Source: Micropterus salmoides
Lineage: Eukaryota; Chordata; Actinopteri; Centrarchiformes; Centrarchidae
Assembly: GCF_014851395.1 (NCBI RefSeq)
Contig: NW_024040596.1
Location: 8,868,155-8,932,154 of the forward strand
DNA: 64,000 nucleotides
Reading direction: 5' to 3'
The position numbers and the translations under genes were made by a program. Each line of letters begins with the position of its first letter. Positions within the stretch are counted from its first letter, which is position 1. The notes beneath the pieces were generated by a model. The model was not told the origin of the DNA, made no database searches, and was given only the letters and a program-made list of their open reading frames with translations. This document shows positions 46,925 to 59,353 of this stretch, piece by piece.

Positions 46925-48975
46925 CTTGTGCGTCGGCTCCTCTGTGGGACAGTCCCGCGTCGCTTCAAAGGCGTACGAACTGGCCTCTGGTCCGGGACAG
47001 GTCAACTATACATCAAGTCTGACGCGAGGAAGCCGTATCGACAATCAACTCACAGAAAGATGTAGCTTCCTCCTTAAAATTTACCCAGGATTCTTACGTG
47101 TCAGTGTCGCGGTTACTTGGCTCCTCCCCGGCCAGACTTTAGCATCAGAGGCGGGACCAGTCCCAGGCTGAGCGGATGAGTTCAGGCTGCGCAGGGCGGA
47201 TTTAAAAAGCGTTATAATTTCCTACTAATATTGTAACATAGATGCATCTTTCTGTGCAGTAGTTTTTATTTGCACCTCCCTTAGTGTATAGGCTATATAC
47301 AATTTTATATGTAAATATAGGCAATATAGTAATGCTAGAAAATATTTATTTACCATATAGACTGTATCATGTTGGCTACACTGAGCATCTTTGGCATAAA
47401 ATGTCCCACATTATTAATAAAGTTCTTTTTCTACAATCTGTATGATTTCAGAATTTTTATTTTAACACATTTTTTTTGTCCTTTTCTGGCAGTCAGGTTT
47501 AGTTTACAGAGATAAAATGCTGTGCCCTGGGTTGTTTTTTTGTGTGTGCTCCTTGTGAATGATTAAAAAAAACACGGGCTTGTAAAACAGTTTGAATGTG
47601 ATCACAAATACTGCAACCCTTTTCATTGAATTTACTTTACATCACCCTATCTATATCACATTACTTTAGGATTTATCCAGAGTTGAGAATAAGTACTATT
47701 AGTGCGTTGGCACGTGTCAGTCTCATTTCTCAAGAACATCATTGTTAACGCACACAAGAAAAGTAATCAGTCAGCCTTCAGCTCAGCCTTCAGCTCAACC
47801 ACCTGGCTCTGGCTGTTCTCTATCCGGCCTCTGTGCTGCTCACCCAGGTGTCAGGGGCAGTGTGCTTTGTGGTCTTTTTGAGTCCTCTTCTGAAACTCAC
47901 TGCCCCTGATCTCACCTATCTCACTGAGACCTGAGCAGCATCAGGGTTGGCACGTTTATATAAAGTCTTCCCACTTCAGTTGGATAGGTGAATTGAGTGT
48001 TTGTGATTGTCAGTTTAAAGCCTAGGATGATTCAATTTGGTTGCTGTGCTGGTGTGATAATGCAGGGTGCTGCAGGCTGGTGATGTATGCTAACTTCTCA
48101 CTGCTATGCACATACTGTGCCCATGTGTATGAACATAGGCTACATTTATAGACAGACAAACATACATGAACCTAGTACCAAGGCTTATTTGACTCTAGTA
48201 AGCCTCATTTTAAGTAGGTCCATTTTTATGTCCTTCTCTGTAATATGCAACTAAAATTTTAATGTAAAATGGAACCTCTCTTGGAATATTGTGTTTGTGC
48301 TTTACACCCTCTACTGTGTGTTGGCTTTTTTATTTCATTTACCCAGATACAAATCAAATCTTTGCTGTCTTGTGCCCTCTAGTGGTAACCAAAACACTTC
48401 TCTCAATTAATCTGAATCACAAAGAGTTATTCAAATTGCTAAGAGAATACATGACAGTAAGTTGTCTTTTACATTTGGCCCAATACACAACTGAATACAA
48501 TTAAATCTGTGCGTGGATTTTATTATTATTATTATTTGTAATAGTAGTAGTATTGTTGTCAACTCAATTCTATTGTGAATCATTGTTTTTATTTTTTACA
48601 GGTGCTGTAATACCAACATTTTGTTAGAAATCAAGTATGACACAATGCCATTCACTCATAATCATCATCAAGATCAGATTTGTCATAGTTAAAAGTCATG
48701 GCCGCCTTCCTTTTATCGCCATAATGTCCTATTTCTGTGTGCACTACAACGCAGGTCCTGATGCAGATAAGAAATGTCTAAACTTTTCCTTTAAAAAAAA
48801 TTATTAAACATTTAACCAATTTGAATTGTTTAGAAACGTTTCTATTGTGCTCTATATGCTATGTAGGCCCATTACTCAACAAGGTTGTGTAAAGGAACAT
48901 AGTGTAAAAGTAAAGGTCATAGTGTATGCATTGCACAATAAAAAATATATTAATTCAATAATCCATTCATTCATT

Positions 48976-49070
48976 TTATTTTTTTTATTTAACCTTTATT
49001 TTACCAGGAAAGAAATCCATTGATATTTTTAATCTCTTTTTCAAGGATGTCCAGGATGTCCTCATTGTCA
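48976..49070. repeat. Interspersed repeat tail
   Basis: tttaacctttattttaccag followed by aatctctttttcaagg, a word combination I know from repeats widespread in fish genomes. Family not assigned. Confidence 0.45.
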
Positions 49071-49351
49071 TTGCATCCCGAGATCACTCTCAACTCTCAA
49101 TTTCACACAACAATGACTTGCCTCACTAACATAATGGTCCAGCTTGTAATAAAGGATCAGGTTCATAATTTTTCAAAATAGCCAGGTGTCTCTTTGTGTT
49201 ACATGTAACTTTGGAAGATGTCCACTCGCACTGTGCAACACTGATGCCTCATATTAACTTCAGGTAAAATACGCGCAGTTATATATCCCCCATCACTGAC
49301 ATTGAAAGGGCGTTAAGATTGGATGTCTTAATGCACAGTATAAACAGGGGG

Positions 49352-49395
49352 TATGATTACAGCAAGCAAATCCGCCTTTGCTTGCTGTAATCATA
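49352..49395. repeat. 19-bp perfect hairpin upstream of pdxk
   Basis: tatgattacagcaagcaaa (49352-49370) and its exact complement (49377-49395) with a 6-nt loop, about 320 bp before the pdxk ATG. Could be cis-regulatory, a remnant of a palindromic element, or transcribed. No further evidence. Confidence 0.85.
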
Positions 49396-49714
49396 TCTTA
49401 TATCTGACTGTTGTTTTAAGATGTGCAGAAACATGAAGTGAAGTTTTTTTTCCGGCATGTAGTTTGTTTTTCCCACATTCCTCCTGAGCCTTTCAATGCA
49501 TCAGTTTAGGTGCCCTTACAGTTGCCTGAATAAAAACTGTCCATGTCAACTAGCAGCACCCTACACCGCATCTGCCCTTCAGTGTTGGAGTTAGTCCTCA
49601 CATGCTAAGTTTCAGCGTGTCAGAGCCTCTACGCATTTTTAATGCAGCTTTAGGACTTCTCACGTCTCTTGTCTTTGTTCTGTGTTTTTAAAGGCGCTCA
49701 GTGTAATTGCGGTA

Positions 49715-52700
49715 ATGGAGTGTCGTGTGTTGTCTATTCAGAGTCATGTTGTTAGGGGATACGTGGGGAACAAGTCGGCAACATTCCCGCTGCAGGTGAG
49801 ATCTGGCTCCATAAAACCTCTCAGCTCAGGTAACAAGACGGAGGAAAAACAGCACAAAAACAGGGAAAGAAATAGATATGGAAATGCCTTTGGTACAGAG
49901 CCTGACTTCCTCATGTGTGAGAAGAGTGACATTTATTTTAACGTTATATCAAGGACGTGTTCTGACCTGGCGAAACATCTGAGGCCGTCCTTCAATTGTT
50001 TTGAATTTCCCCACTAATGGCTGTAAAGTTAAAACGCCAGACTATCCTCAAGCTCAATGAAAAATGTGCTGGAGGATGACGGCGCAAAAGCCACTTTTCA
50101 ATTAGAAATTTGAGAGTTAAGTGTAGAGATATTTCCACTCCTTACACACTAACATACTGTAGCCACAGGTAGCAAGCAGTGCGAGCTGCTTTAAATGTCG
50201 TCTTTTGCATGCATGCAAGATTTTTGGATTTCATTTTCCACTCTAGGCAGCCATTGGTTTCTTTTGATTTCCGTATCAGTCAAGTGACTTACCACAAATC
50301 AGTTATTTTGAAAGCATGTGTGTGTCATTCGCGTTATGTCAGTGTTGCATTTGAATTGTATGACCATGCACAGACAGCAAAAAGTTGACAAGATGATCTA
50401 GTTTATGGTCCTTGTCGCAAACCACAGAAATGGCCGTTTTAATTGCAGGAGAACACATTCAGAAACTATAGCATTATATAGGCTAACAGTGTCAAAATGT
50501 ACTGTGATGTTATATGAAATGTACTAAAACCTATCAATATAAAAATATGTATATATAACTAAGTCTGTTTTTTTGTTGTTGTTTTTTTTTTAAAAGCAGC
50601 TCTTGGAGTAATTCACCACACTGTTTCCATAGTACAGTGAAACACAAGCTTATCTAAACAGTCTTTGTCCTCTGTATAAACAGCTGCTTCATTATTTATT
50701 TATTTTTTCTCTCAGGTGCTGGGCTTTGAAGTGGACTCTATCAACTCTGTGCAGTTCTCCAATCACACAGGTTGGCTAAGTGTTTTTAAATTGCCCCCAT
50801 GTGAAAGTGATTTTTAAAAACACTTTCACAAAGTAGATTCATTTTGAGTCAAGTAGAGTAATTTTCCACTTTCTTAAAGCTGGGGTAGGTGATGTTGGAG
50901 AAACTAGCAAGAGGCAGATGTTTTTTTTCATGAACTTGAATTTTACTCTTGTTTTTTTTTATCGAAAGTGACTTACAATTGTTATACAGTATATGCCAGA
51001 GGTCACACTCCTCTAGAGCAACTAGGGCTTGCTCAGTGAAGTGTCTCAGTGGGGGATTGAGCCACACCAAAGGCAGGTGTCTTATCCATTGCGCCATCAC
51101 CACCCCATGACTGGCTGTGCTTATTTACAGTGGGGAGAACAAGTATTTGATACACTGCTGACTTTGCAGATTTTCCCACTTACAAAGCATGTAGAGGTCC
51201 AATTTTTAATCATAGGTACACTTCAACTGAGAGAGACGGAATCTAAAACAAAAATCCAGAAAATCACATTGTATGATTTTTAAATAATTAATTTGCATTT
51301 TATGACTATGTATTTGATAAATCAGAAAAGCAGAACTTTGTATTTGGTACAGAAACTTTTGTTTGCAATTACAGAGATTTGTACGCTTCCTGTAGTTTTT
51401 GACCAGGTTTGCACACACTGCAGCAGGGATTTTTGTCCACTCCTCCATACAGACCTTCAGGTTTCGGGGCTGTCGTTGGGCAATACGGACTTTCAGTTCC
51501 CTCCAAAGATTTTCTATTGGGTTCAGGTCTGGAGACTGGTTAGGCCACTCCAGGACCTTGAGATACTTCTTACGGAGCCGCTCCTTAGTTGCCCTGGCTG
51601 TGTGTTTCGGGTCGTTGTCATGCTGGAAGACCCAGCCACGACCCATCTTCAATGCTCTTACTGAGGGAAGGAGGTTGTTGGCCAAGATCTCGCGATACAT
51701 GGCCCCATCCATTCTCCCCTCAATATGGTGCAGTCCCCAAAGCATCCCCAAAGAATGATGTTTCCACCTCCATGCTTCACGGTTGGAATGGTGTTCTTGG
51801 GATTGTACTCATCCTTCTTCCTCCTCCAAACACGGCGAGTGGAGTTTAGACCATAAAGCTCTGTTTTTGTCTCATCAGACCACATGACCTTCTCCTTTTC
51901 CTCCTCTGGATCATCCAGATGGTCATTGGCAAACTTCAGATGGGCCTGGACATGCCAGCGCATGTCCAATGACCATCAGTGTGTTTACTAATGGTTTTCT
52001 TTGAGACTGTGGTCCCAGCTTTCTTGAGGTCATTGACCAGGTCCTGTCGTGTAGTTCTGGCTGATCCCTCACCTTCCTCATGATCATTGATACTCCACGA
52101 GGTGAGATCTTGCATGGAGCCCCAGACCGAGGGAGACTGACCGTCATATTGAACTTCTTCCATTTTCTAATAGTTGCGCCAACAGTTGTTGCCTTCTCAC
52201 CAAGCTGCCTGCCTATTGTCCTGTTGCCCATCCCAGCCTTGTGCAGGTCTACAATTTTATCCCTGATGTCCTTACACAGCTCTCTGGTCTTGGCCATTGT
52301 GGAGAGGTTGGAGTCTGTGTGTGGACAGGTGTCTTTTATACAGGTAATGAGTTCAAACAGGTACAGTTTATACAGGTAATGAGTGGAGAACAGGAGGGCT
52401 TCTTAAAGAAGAACTAACAGGTCTGTGAGAGCCTGAATTCTTACTGGTTGGTAGGTGATCAAATACTTATGTCATGCAATAAAATGCAAATTAATTATTT
52501 AAAAATCATACAATGTGATTTTCTGGATTTTTGTTTTAGATTCCGTCTCTCTCAGTTGAAGTGTACCTATGATTAATAATTACAGACCTCTACATGCTTT
52601 GTAAGTAGGAAAACCTGCAAAATCAGCAGTGTATCAAATACTTGTTCTCCCCACTGTACAGTCCTGTGACAGCCACAGACCTGGATTTTTTTTCTTTTTT

Positions 52701-54653
52701 GTGTCTGTAGCATTTGATTTATGCTACGATACAATATGATTGCTCTCAGGATGTAAAAAGAATTTCAACAAATCTAACATAAATTGCTTCTAATATAAAT
52801 TGCCACCCCAGCTTTAACAACTCGAACTTTTTATACAAATATTAGGCTATGGATTTTTGTTGTTTGTGTAGTACATAGAGTGACAGTGCAACAAAACAAT
52901 GAAGTCCCTTCCCAAAAGACAATGCTGGTTTCAAAAAATCTTCATCTTTGGAAATGATTTCCTTTGACTCCACTGTGTTTTTATTTTTTTTTATATAATT
53001 GGGTGGCTAAGATGTGAGGTCAAAGGTGTTAAAGTACAGAGTTAATCATCAAAGTTATTGTACTTTGCCTTGTTAGTATATGTGGGAGGAAAAAACCCTC
53101 AGACCAGGCCAGAGGCCTTATGGGTTCTCACTCTCACATTTAGTAATCTTCTCAATCACTTCTTAACTCAGTGTGAACTGTTGTCCTTTCAGTGTAGATT
53201 GTATTGATTGGGTCCTATAGTAAGACCCACCATCTCCACCTTCACATCCACACTTAATCACTATTAAAACAATAGTGAAATTTACCCCACAAGAATTCAA
53301 TATGAAAATAAAGACTTAAAGGAGACCTATTGTATTGCATTTCCAGTCCTATATTGTTGTTCTGTGACTTCTTTATAGCAGCTTTGCATGATTCAAAGTT
53401 TTTAAAAAATCATTTTCTCTTATACTGGCCCTTCAGGGAGGCCTTCATTTCAGCCTCTGTCTGAAACAAGCTGTAAATGTCTCTTTAAGACCCCCCCTCT
53501 CAAAGCCCACTGCTTGGCCAAGACCTGAAGCATGTTACCAGGACAAAACGTAGCAAAATGATTTCTTCAACGGAAGCAGAGTTGCCTCGAACACCCGGTT
53601 GTGTCTGCAAGCGCACTGCATTTTCCTGCCTTTTTATTGCCACTGTGTTTACAAACTTATCAGCTGATTGGGTAACACCTGTGACACGCCCACCAAACAG
53701 AAGAAAACATACCTCGAAGCTCATTGCAGAAGGTTGCACAATGTTGCAAGGAAACATGTTGTTTAATCCGAAAACGTTGCAAACCGGTGCAAAACGTTTT
53801 GAGATTAAACTCGCCCCCAGGCTGTTGTTGCCACTGAGCGGTACAGACAGGCTGAGAGTAGCTGTGCGGAGCTAATGACCATATATGGAATACCGGCTTT
53901 ATCTAGCTATGGACTATTGGAGCCATTAGTAGGAAAAAGCTATTTCAGACAGAGCATTCAGAACAGGAGGAAATCTGAGGTTTTTGCTCACAGAACTTTC
54001 TTTTAAATACTTTTACCTCATTATTTGAAGCTCTGGCCATGTTTAACATGAACATCCAACATTGTAAAGCCCTGGATATACTTTCTTTTTTACAAGATGT
54101 AGGCATAAATGGGCATCGGCGACGCAAACGGCATTGTTCACATACCCTGGCCTTAACATTGTATATAAAGCCCTGGAAATACTTGCTTTTAACTACCAAC
54201 CGCCATTAAACGCAAAACAAGAAGCAGGTCAGTAGCAGATTTAAGAAAAGGGAGATTTATGGCGGGATGTTTACAATAAAACTCCTGGAGCTAGTCCGCA
54301 ATTATCGAGATGATGTCTCATTAAAATCATAACCTGCTCGAGTGTCGCTATGTTTGGTTTGTTTACGATGTGCAAATCCTCCCGAGGGATGATCTGGTAC
54401 TGGTCTGCCCCCTAGTGGATTCAGGTTTAATCCTTCAGGTACACGCAACATACACAGGCAAGTATGTGAACCATGGCGTTTGCGTCGCCGACGCCTGTCT
54501 ACGTCCATGCATTGTTATAAAAGCAAGTATATCCAGGGCTTTAGTTATAAAATATAGGTCTCCTTTAATGCAGCATTGAATAGATTTTGGTATTAGCAAA
54601 ACATTATATATGCATAAGAATATTACAGAACATCTACGCAGGCATTCGTGTGC

Positions 54654-54689
<36 letters not shown>

Positions 54690-57600
54690 TGGCTAATATT
54701 CAAACAATGGTCAATAACTATCTTAAACATCAAATGAGTAATATTCATAAATCTTAAACATATCCAAACATGTTTAAACAAAATACAAATTATTTAACAT
54801 CTTTGGATGAGCTTTGTATGCATGCTTTATGACTACGTTAAATACAATCTTTTTGTTCATCTGTCTGGTTTAGAGGAGGGGATTAAGGTACTGTGTTTTA
54901 CTCAAAGTTTGTTTTCTAAGAACCTCAGTTCATCTTCTTTCTCAGTTAACTCCAAATGTAGATTGGGTGTAACTGTGGGAGTGTGTTGCTTAGTGTGAAA
55001 ACTGTCTTGTAGTAGTAATAATAATTTTATTTATAGGCGCCTTTCTGAACACTCAAGGTCACCTCTCAAAACATAATAAAACAGTACAGCAATAAATCGA
55101 TAAAATGAACAACTATAATTACAGTGCATAAAATCAGGGTGCATAACTGTAAACATAGATTGCTGTGACCTGATAAATAGTGATCATGTGGGATATGCCA
55201 CTTTAAAAAGATGTGTTTTCAGGCGGGATTTAAAAATGGAAAGCAAGTCATTGTTGACGATGTCTGTTTAATCTTTTTAAAGGACATTTGATGCAAAGAC
55301 CTCTATTAGAATAGTGTAAAATATGAATATAAGTGTGATTTTCTTTCTTTAAACTTAGTTTGTAAGGAATAAAATCTACAATTAACCTTCCAAACAAAAA
55401 ACACACAACATAGCATACGTCATACTGAGTCTAACAATGGGGACCAATTACTGGGTAACACAACAACTAACTAAAGAACTACATAGATATACTTACATAA
55501 AGATAATACTCATTACTAGAAAGGTCTATATGACAAAACTCATATAATTTAGTTATTTTTTAAATTTTGTACTAGAAATGTCAATGTCAAAAAAACCTTT
55601 GTAAAATACCTTTCTGTAGCTGTTGTTGCTGCTGTGTAAATGATAAAAAGGTACTTGGATGTCCAGCCAGAAATCTTTTCCTCTGGCTGTATTAATCAAC
55701 ATCTTTATAATGAAGCATATCTGTGGGATAATGATAGCCATTTGTGCAGTGGAACAGTAAAAAGGTTGCTCTGCCTTTTGCATCATTAATGAAAACAACA
55801 TGAAACTGTATTTCTTAAGTTGAAACTTGGTTGGCTGAACCACCTGCAGAGAGGGATAGGATTATAATCGGGGATTCATGTGCCAAAGCATGTGAAGAAT
55901 GTGCTTTCACCACAGGAGCAGGAGACATTTTCACAAAACACTTTAAATCAGTATATACATCTGCTCTTCTGTAAGAGGAAACTGGCCAGTGTTGAGCATT
56001 TGGACTTTAATAGTGTAGACTGCAATCCTACTTTGAGTATGTGTAAACAACATTAATATTCAGAAACTGCAGAGAAAGCATTCATGTAGAGCTTTCCCTC
56101 TAACCACAGCACATGCCTCTACTTGGCCTCCAGCTTTCTGTTAAGTCCAAGCTGCAGGAGGTGCCTCCGCTGGCTCGGGGTCAGGTTTGGGCTCTGTGTG
56201 AACTCTTGTGTTTCTGAGGAATATACCAAAGTGTGTTTGTGTGTCCAATCATTTGCAGTAAGAACAGCTTGTGAGGGTGTAATCTAGGTTAATGGTGAAA
56301 CCAGACAAAGAAAGGGGGAAGCTGCCAGCCAGGAAACAGGCAAATCATTCAGTCAGTGCGGGAACCCCGTTTGGCCCGGGACACCGCAGAGAGGAGAGGG
56401 ACCTCAGTAGAGGGAGCAGGGGGGGATGGGAAGACAGAGCATGAAAACGCTTTGATTCACAGCGGTGCTAATAAAATATTACATGTATGTTTTCCTGGGT
56501 TTAAGTAGTGCTAAAGTATCACGATACCCCATGGATCCTCAAAGTGTTGTAAAACATCTTGACTTTTTGTTTTCCACAGTGATTTGTCTTGTAATTCTGA
56601 ATCTCCACTCTCCCTCTTGAATCCTAGGCTACGCCCACTGGAAAGGGCAAGTACTGACCGCAGAGGAGCTCAATGTGCTATATGAGGGCATTAAGCTCAA
56701 TAAGGTGAACCACTATGACTACATCCTCACAGGTGAGTCTCTGAGCAGTGTATACTTGTAAAGAAAAGTGGATGTGAGGAAGCCCCAACATGGTGGCATG
56801 GACCTTGAGCAGCTACATTTTATGGCGGCTGTGTTTTGCCCTATATCAGAAGACACTGAATTCTTCTCCAACAGCAGCCTCCGTAGGACATTTTCTCTTC
56901 ATTGTCATTACACTTTCATCTCCCAAGGGTACAGCCGGGACACGTCCTTCCTGGAGACGGTGGTTGATATTATTCAGGAGCTGAAGGACGCCAATCCAAG
57001 CCTGGTATATGGTGAGTGTACACTGTACGATTCACATTGCAAATTGGAGTATTGGTAGTGGATGAATATGGGTTGGTCGATGGACAAAAGCACTATTCGA
57101 TCAATCTTTACAAGGGAAAATACCAAAGATTCCCTAATTGTAGCTTCTCCTTTGTGACAATTGGCTGCTTTTCTTTGTATTAAGTGATTGTAAACTGCAT
57201 ATCTGTGGGGTTTCAACTGTTGGTCTGATCAAATGAATAAATTGATGACATCTCTGACATGTAATAGATCAAACAGTTAATCGATAACGCAGATTAATCG
57301 ATAATGTAAATAATCATTAGTTACAGCCCTAGATGAGTCCAAAGCTTAACTTGTTTTTTGTTTTCCAGTTTGTGATCCTGTTATGGGAGACCACGGTGCT
57401 ATGGTAAGCATCCAATTCTCCTTGATCATCTTTTTGAATACATTCTTTTCCTGCACATTATTCATAAAATGTACTTAAAATTTAGAACTAACACTAAAAT
57501 GTATACAATATTTAGTCTATGCAACTAACTGTAGCAAAATCATCTTCTGTCTTTCATTCATATTATAATAAATTGTTTTTATTTTGGAAAATCCATCATT

Positions 57601-59353
57601 CTGAAAAAGTAGGAGTCAGTTGCAAGGAGGTTAAAAACTGCATGGAAACCCAGTTTTAAAAAAGTGGAATAAAATGGTTGTTTTTTTTCTGTCTGTTTCA
57701 GTACGTTCCAGAGTACCTGCTGCCAGTCTACAGGGACAAAGTAGTGCCTTTGGCCGACATCCTCACTCCCAACCAGTTTGAAGCAGAGTGAGTGCACTTC
57801 CAATGATCAGAAATAAAATTAATTGTGGAGAATACAACTTTCCATGAAAGCCAGCCTGTAAAAAAAAAAAAAAATTGGGGGGACTAATTTAGCATTAGTA
57901 GCTAATAGGGAGATAATGTTGTTTAAATGTTTTATTATGTGGGTGAGGGAAAGAGTATGTGTCTTCCTCTCATTGGTACATCTGTGACTAGTGCCCTTCT
58001 TCATGCAGGTTATTAACTGGAAGAAAAATCAACAAGGAGGAAGACGCTTTAGAGGTGAGTATTGCACGTATTTGTCATTGTGCTGTTTCTAATTTAGTAC
58101 CTGACACCAGAAAGTACAAAGCTTGAACAAATGGGACCCCTCCTACTCTCCAGGTGATGGACTTGCTTCATAAAATGGGTCCAGAGACTGTGGTCCTCAC
58201 TAGTACAGACCTGCCCTCGAAACATGGGGACCAGTTCCTGGTGGCCCTCGGGAGCCAAAAAATAGGTAAAGTGCCAGACCAACTTTCTCCGGACAGAACG
58301 TTTATTTACTGCTGTTTAGAAGACATTTTGAGATGTAAGTCTTTATTTTTTTATTTCTGGTGGAGGAATGTTTACATCATTACATGCAAGGCCACACAAT
58401 AGTGATCATTGGGGATTTGATGCTCTTGTCTAGTGCAGTAGTTGTTTATCACCACCCTGTGTGTCCTCACTGTAGTGAAACCAGATGGGACCAACACCAG
58501 TCAGAAGATCTGCATGGACATCCCTAAAGTAGATGCTGCATTTGTGGGGACAGGAGACCTGTTTGCTGCCTTGTTGCTAGCCTGGACTCACCATCACCCC
58601 AACGACCTGAAGGCCAGTAATACACTTTTGACTTTTCACTCAAAAAGCTGATGGAATCTGGTCTAATTATGTTGCCACACCGCTTAATAAATTAATTCCA
58701 ATTTCCTCCTGTCTTCCACAGACTGCCTGTGAAAAGACTGTTTCAGTCATGCACCATGTCATTAAGAGGACCATTACTTACGCCAATGGTAAGGTTTTGT
58801 GTTTATTGACTTCTGCATGTGGTCATGTGGTCTCTCTGCTTAATCTTGAAGTTGTTTGCTTGAAATAAAGGAATACTGTTTGCTCCCTGTTGCTGTTGAT
58901 ACTATAGTTAGACACCATACAATAGTAATATGTCAACCAGTAGTGTGCATCATGTAGGGGCCACTGGCATCATCTTATTAAAACAATTATTGAGATACAC
59001 AACTTAGTTTATTAAATTACTCAATTTGGTTTTGCTAGTGTTAGGTATTGAGTAAAAGTGAATTACATGTAGACTGAGGCACACAAGTAATGTCACAACT
59101 GGTTCTCTTATGATTACATGTAAAAAGGCACAATAGGATTAACAGCCTTAGCGTTCACTGAGACAAGAATTGACTGCTACGTGGACCAGTCCAAAAAACT
59201 GCTCTTCTTCTCATCTCTATTTCAGAGATGGCCGGACCTGGGAAAAGGCCCAGTTCCGCACAACTGGAGCTGAGGATGGTTCAGAGCAAAACTGACATCG
59301 AGAATCCTGCCATTGTAGTGGAGGCTAAGGTTGTACAGAAGTCCTCACACTGA
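49715..59353 (+). CDS. pdxk: Pyridoxal kinase, complete, 11 exons
   Basis: Exons: 49715-49795, 50716-50770, 56628-56732, 56928-57011, 57369-57403, 57702-57787, 58009-58054, 58154-58265, 58476-58612, 58722-58788 and 59226-59353; 936 bp, 311 residues. The cytosolic enzyme phosphorylates pyridoxal, pyridoxine and pyridoxamine with ATP, giving the PLP cofactor. It is a ribokinase-fold protein: CRVLSIQSHVVRGYVGN at the N-terminus, VQFSNHTGYAHWKGQVL for the substrate pocket, VCDPVMGDHGAM, LADILTPNQFEAE, and GTGDLFAALLLAW with the catalytic Asp of the family. It ends ELRMVQSKTDIENPAIVVEA. The human protein, from memory, is 312 residues. The start follows human MEEECRVLS, here shortened to MECRVLS. 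The intron after 58612 begins GC (AAG|gccagt). Fish carry two pdxk paralogues; which one is open. Confidence 0.95.
50950..51110. repeat. Interspersed repeat fragment in pdxk intron 2
   Basis: Contains agagcaactagggcttgctc and 'ggggattgagcc...tatccattgcgccatca', resembling a common fish repeat with tRNA-like wording. It does not fold into a proper tRNA by eye. Confidence 0.35.
51128..52656 (-). mobile_element. Tc1/mariner element in pdxk intron 2
   Basis: The ends cagtggggagaacaag (51128) and its complement (ending 52656) each lie next to TA. Inverted repeats of close to 200 bp both include the 'gacggaatctaaaac' block. The length of 1,529 bp is typical of the family. The transposase on the minus strand is frameshifted (see next entry). 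Confidence 0.92.
51340..52297 (-). pseudogene. Tc1-like transposase pseudogene
   Basis: The minus strand starts MAKTRELCKDIRDKIVDLHK at 52297, with an HTH domain (NRTIGRQLGEKATTV) and GAPCKISPRG. A frameshift near 51960 moves to MRWHVQAHLKFANDHL, VMWSDETKTELYG (first catalytic Asp) and TVKHGGGNIILWGCFG. A second near 51740 moves to FQHDNDPKHTA (second Asp) and NPIENLWRELK (third residue, Glu). All DDE residues survive in three frames, so the copy is relatively young but not functional as assembled. Confidence 0.88.
53316..54568. mobile_element. TTAA-bounded non-autonomous element with nested inverted repeat
   Basis: TTAA (53316-53319) is followed by aggagacctat. The matching ataggtctcct ends at 54564, with TTAA at 54565-54568. 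TTAA duplication is the mark of piggyBac-type insertion. No transposase seen. Inside, 54065-54150 and 54455-54543 are about 90-bp inverted copies starting taaagccctggatata, so a second palindromic element is nested near the right end. Confidence 0.75.
54657..54685. repeat. Poly-T run
   Basis: About 29 T in pdxk intron 2, a likely sequencing weak point or retroposon tail. Confidence 0.9.
55012..55260 (-). repeat. LINE 3'-end fragment
   Basis: aataataattttatttatag followed by gcgcctttctgaacactcaa is the reverse of an L2-type tail, followed by 'aaaagatgtgttttcagg', typical of the region just upstream of such tails. Inside pdxk intron 2. Confidence 0.55.

Larger units (their letters stand above)
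46925..49714. other. Divergent intergenic region between chpf and pdxk
   Basis: About 2.8 kb between the two start codons, read outward in both directions. CpGs are frequent near chpf (46860-47200), consistent with a promoter. A repeat tail lies at 48976-49070 and a perfect hairpin at 49352-49395. No gene seen between. Confidence 0.6.

Noticed and set aside
46925..49714. Search for a TMEM198-like exon expected from mammalian gene order
   Set aside because: No open stretch with multi-pass membrane coding and splice sites was found on either strand.
50950..51110. Possible tRNA gene
   Set aside because: tRNA-like wording only; no cloverleaf with matching acceptor and anticodon stems could be drawn.
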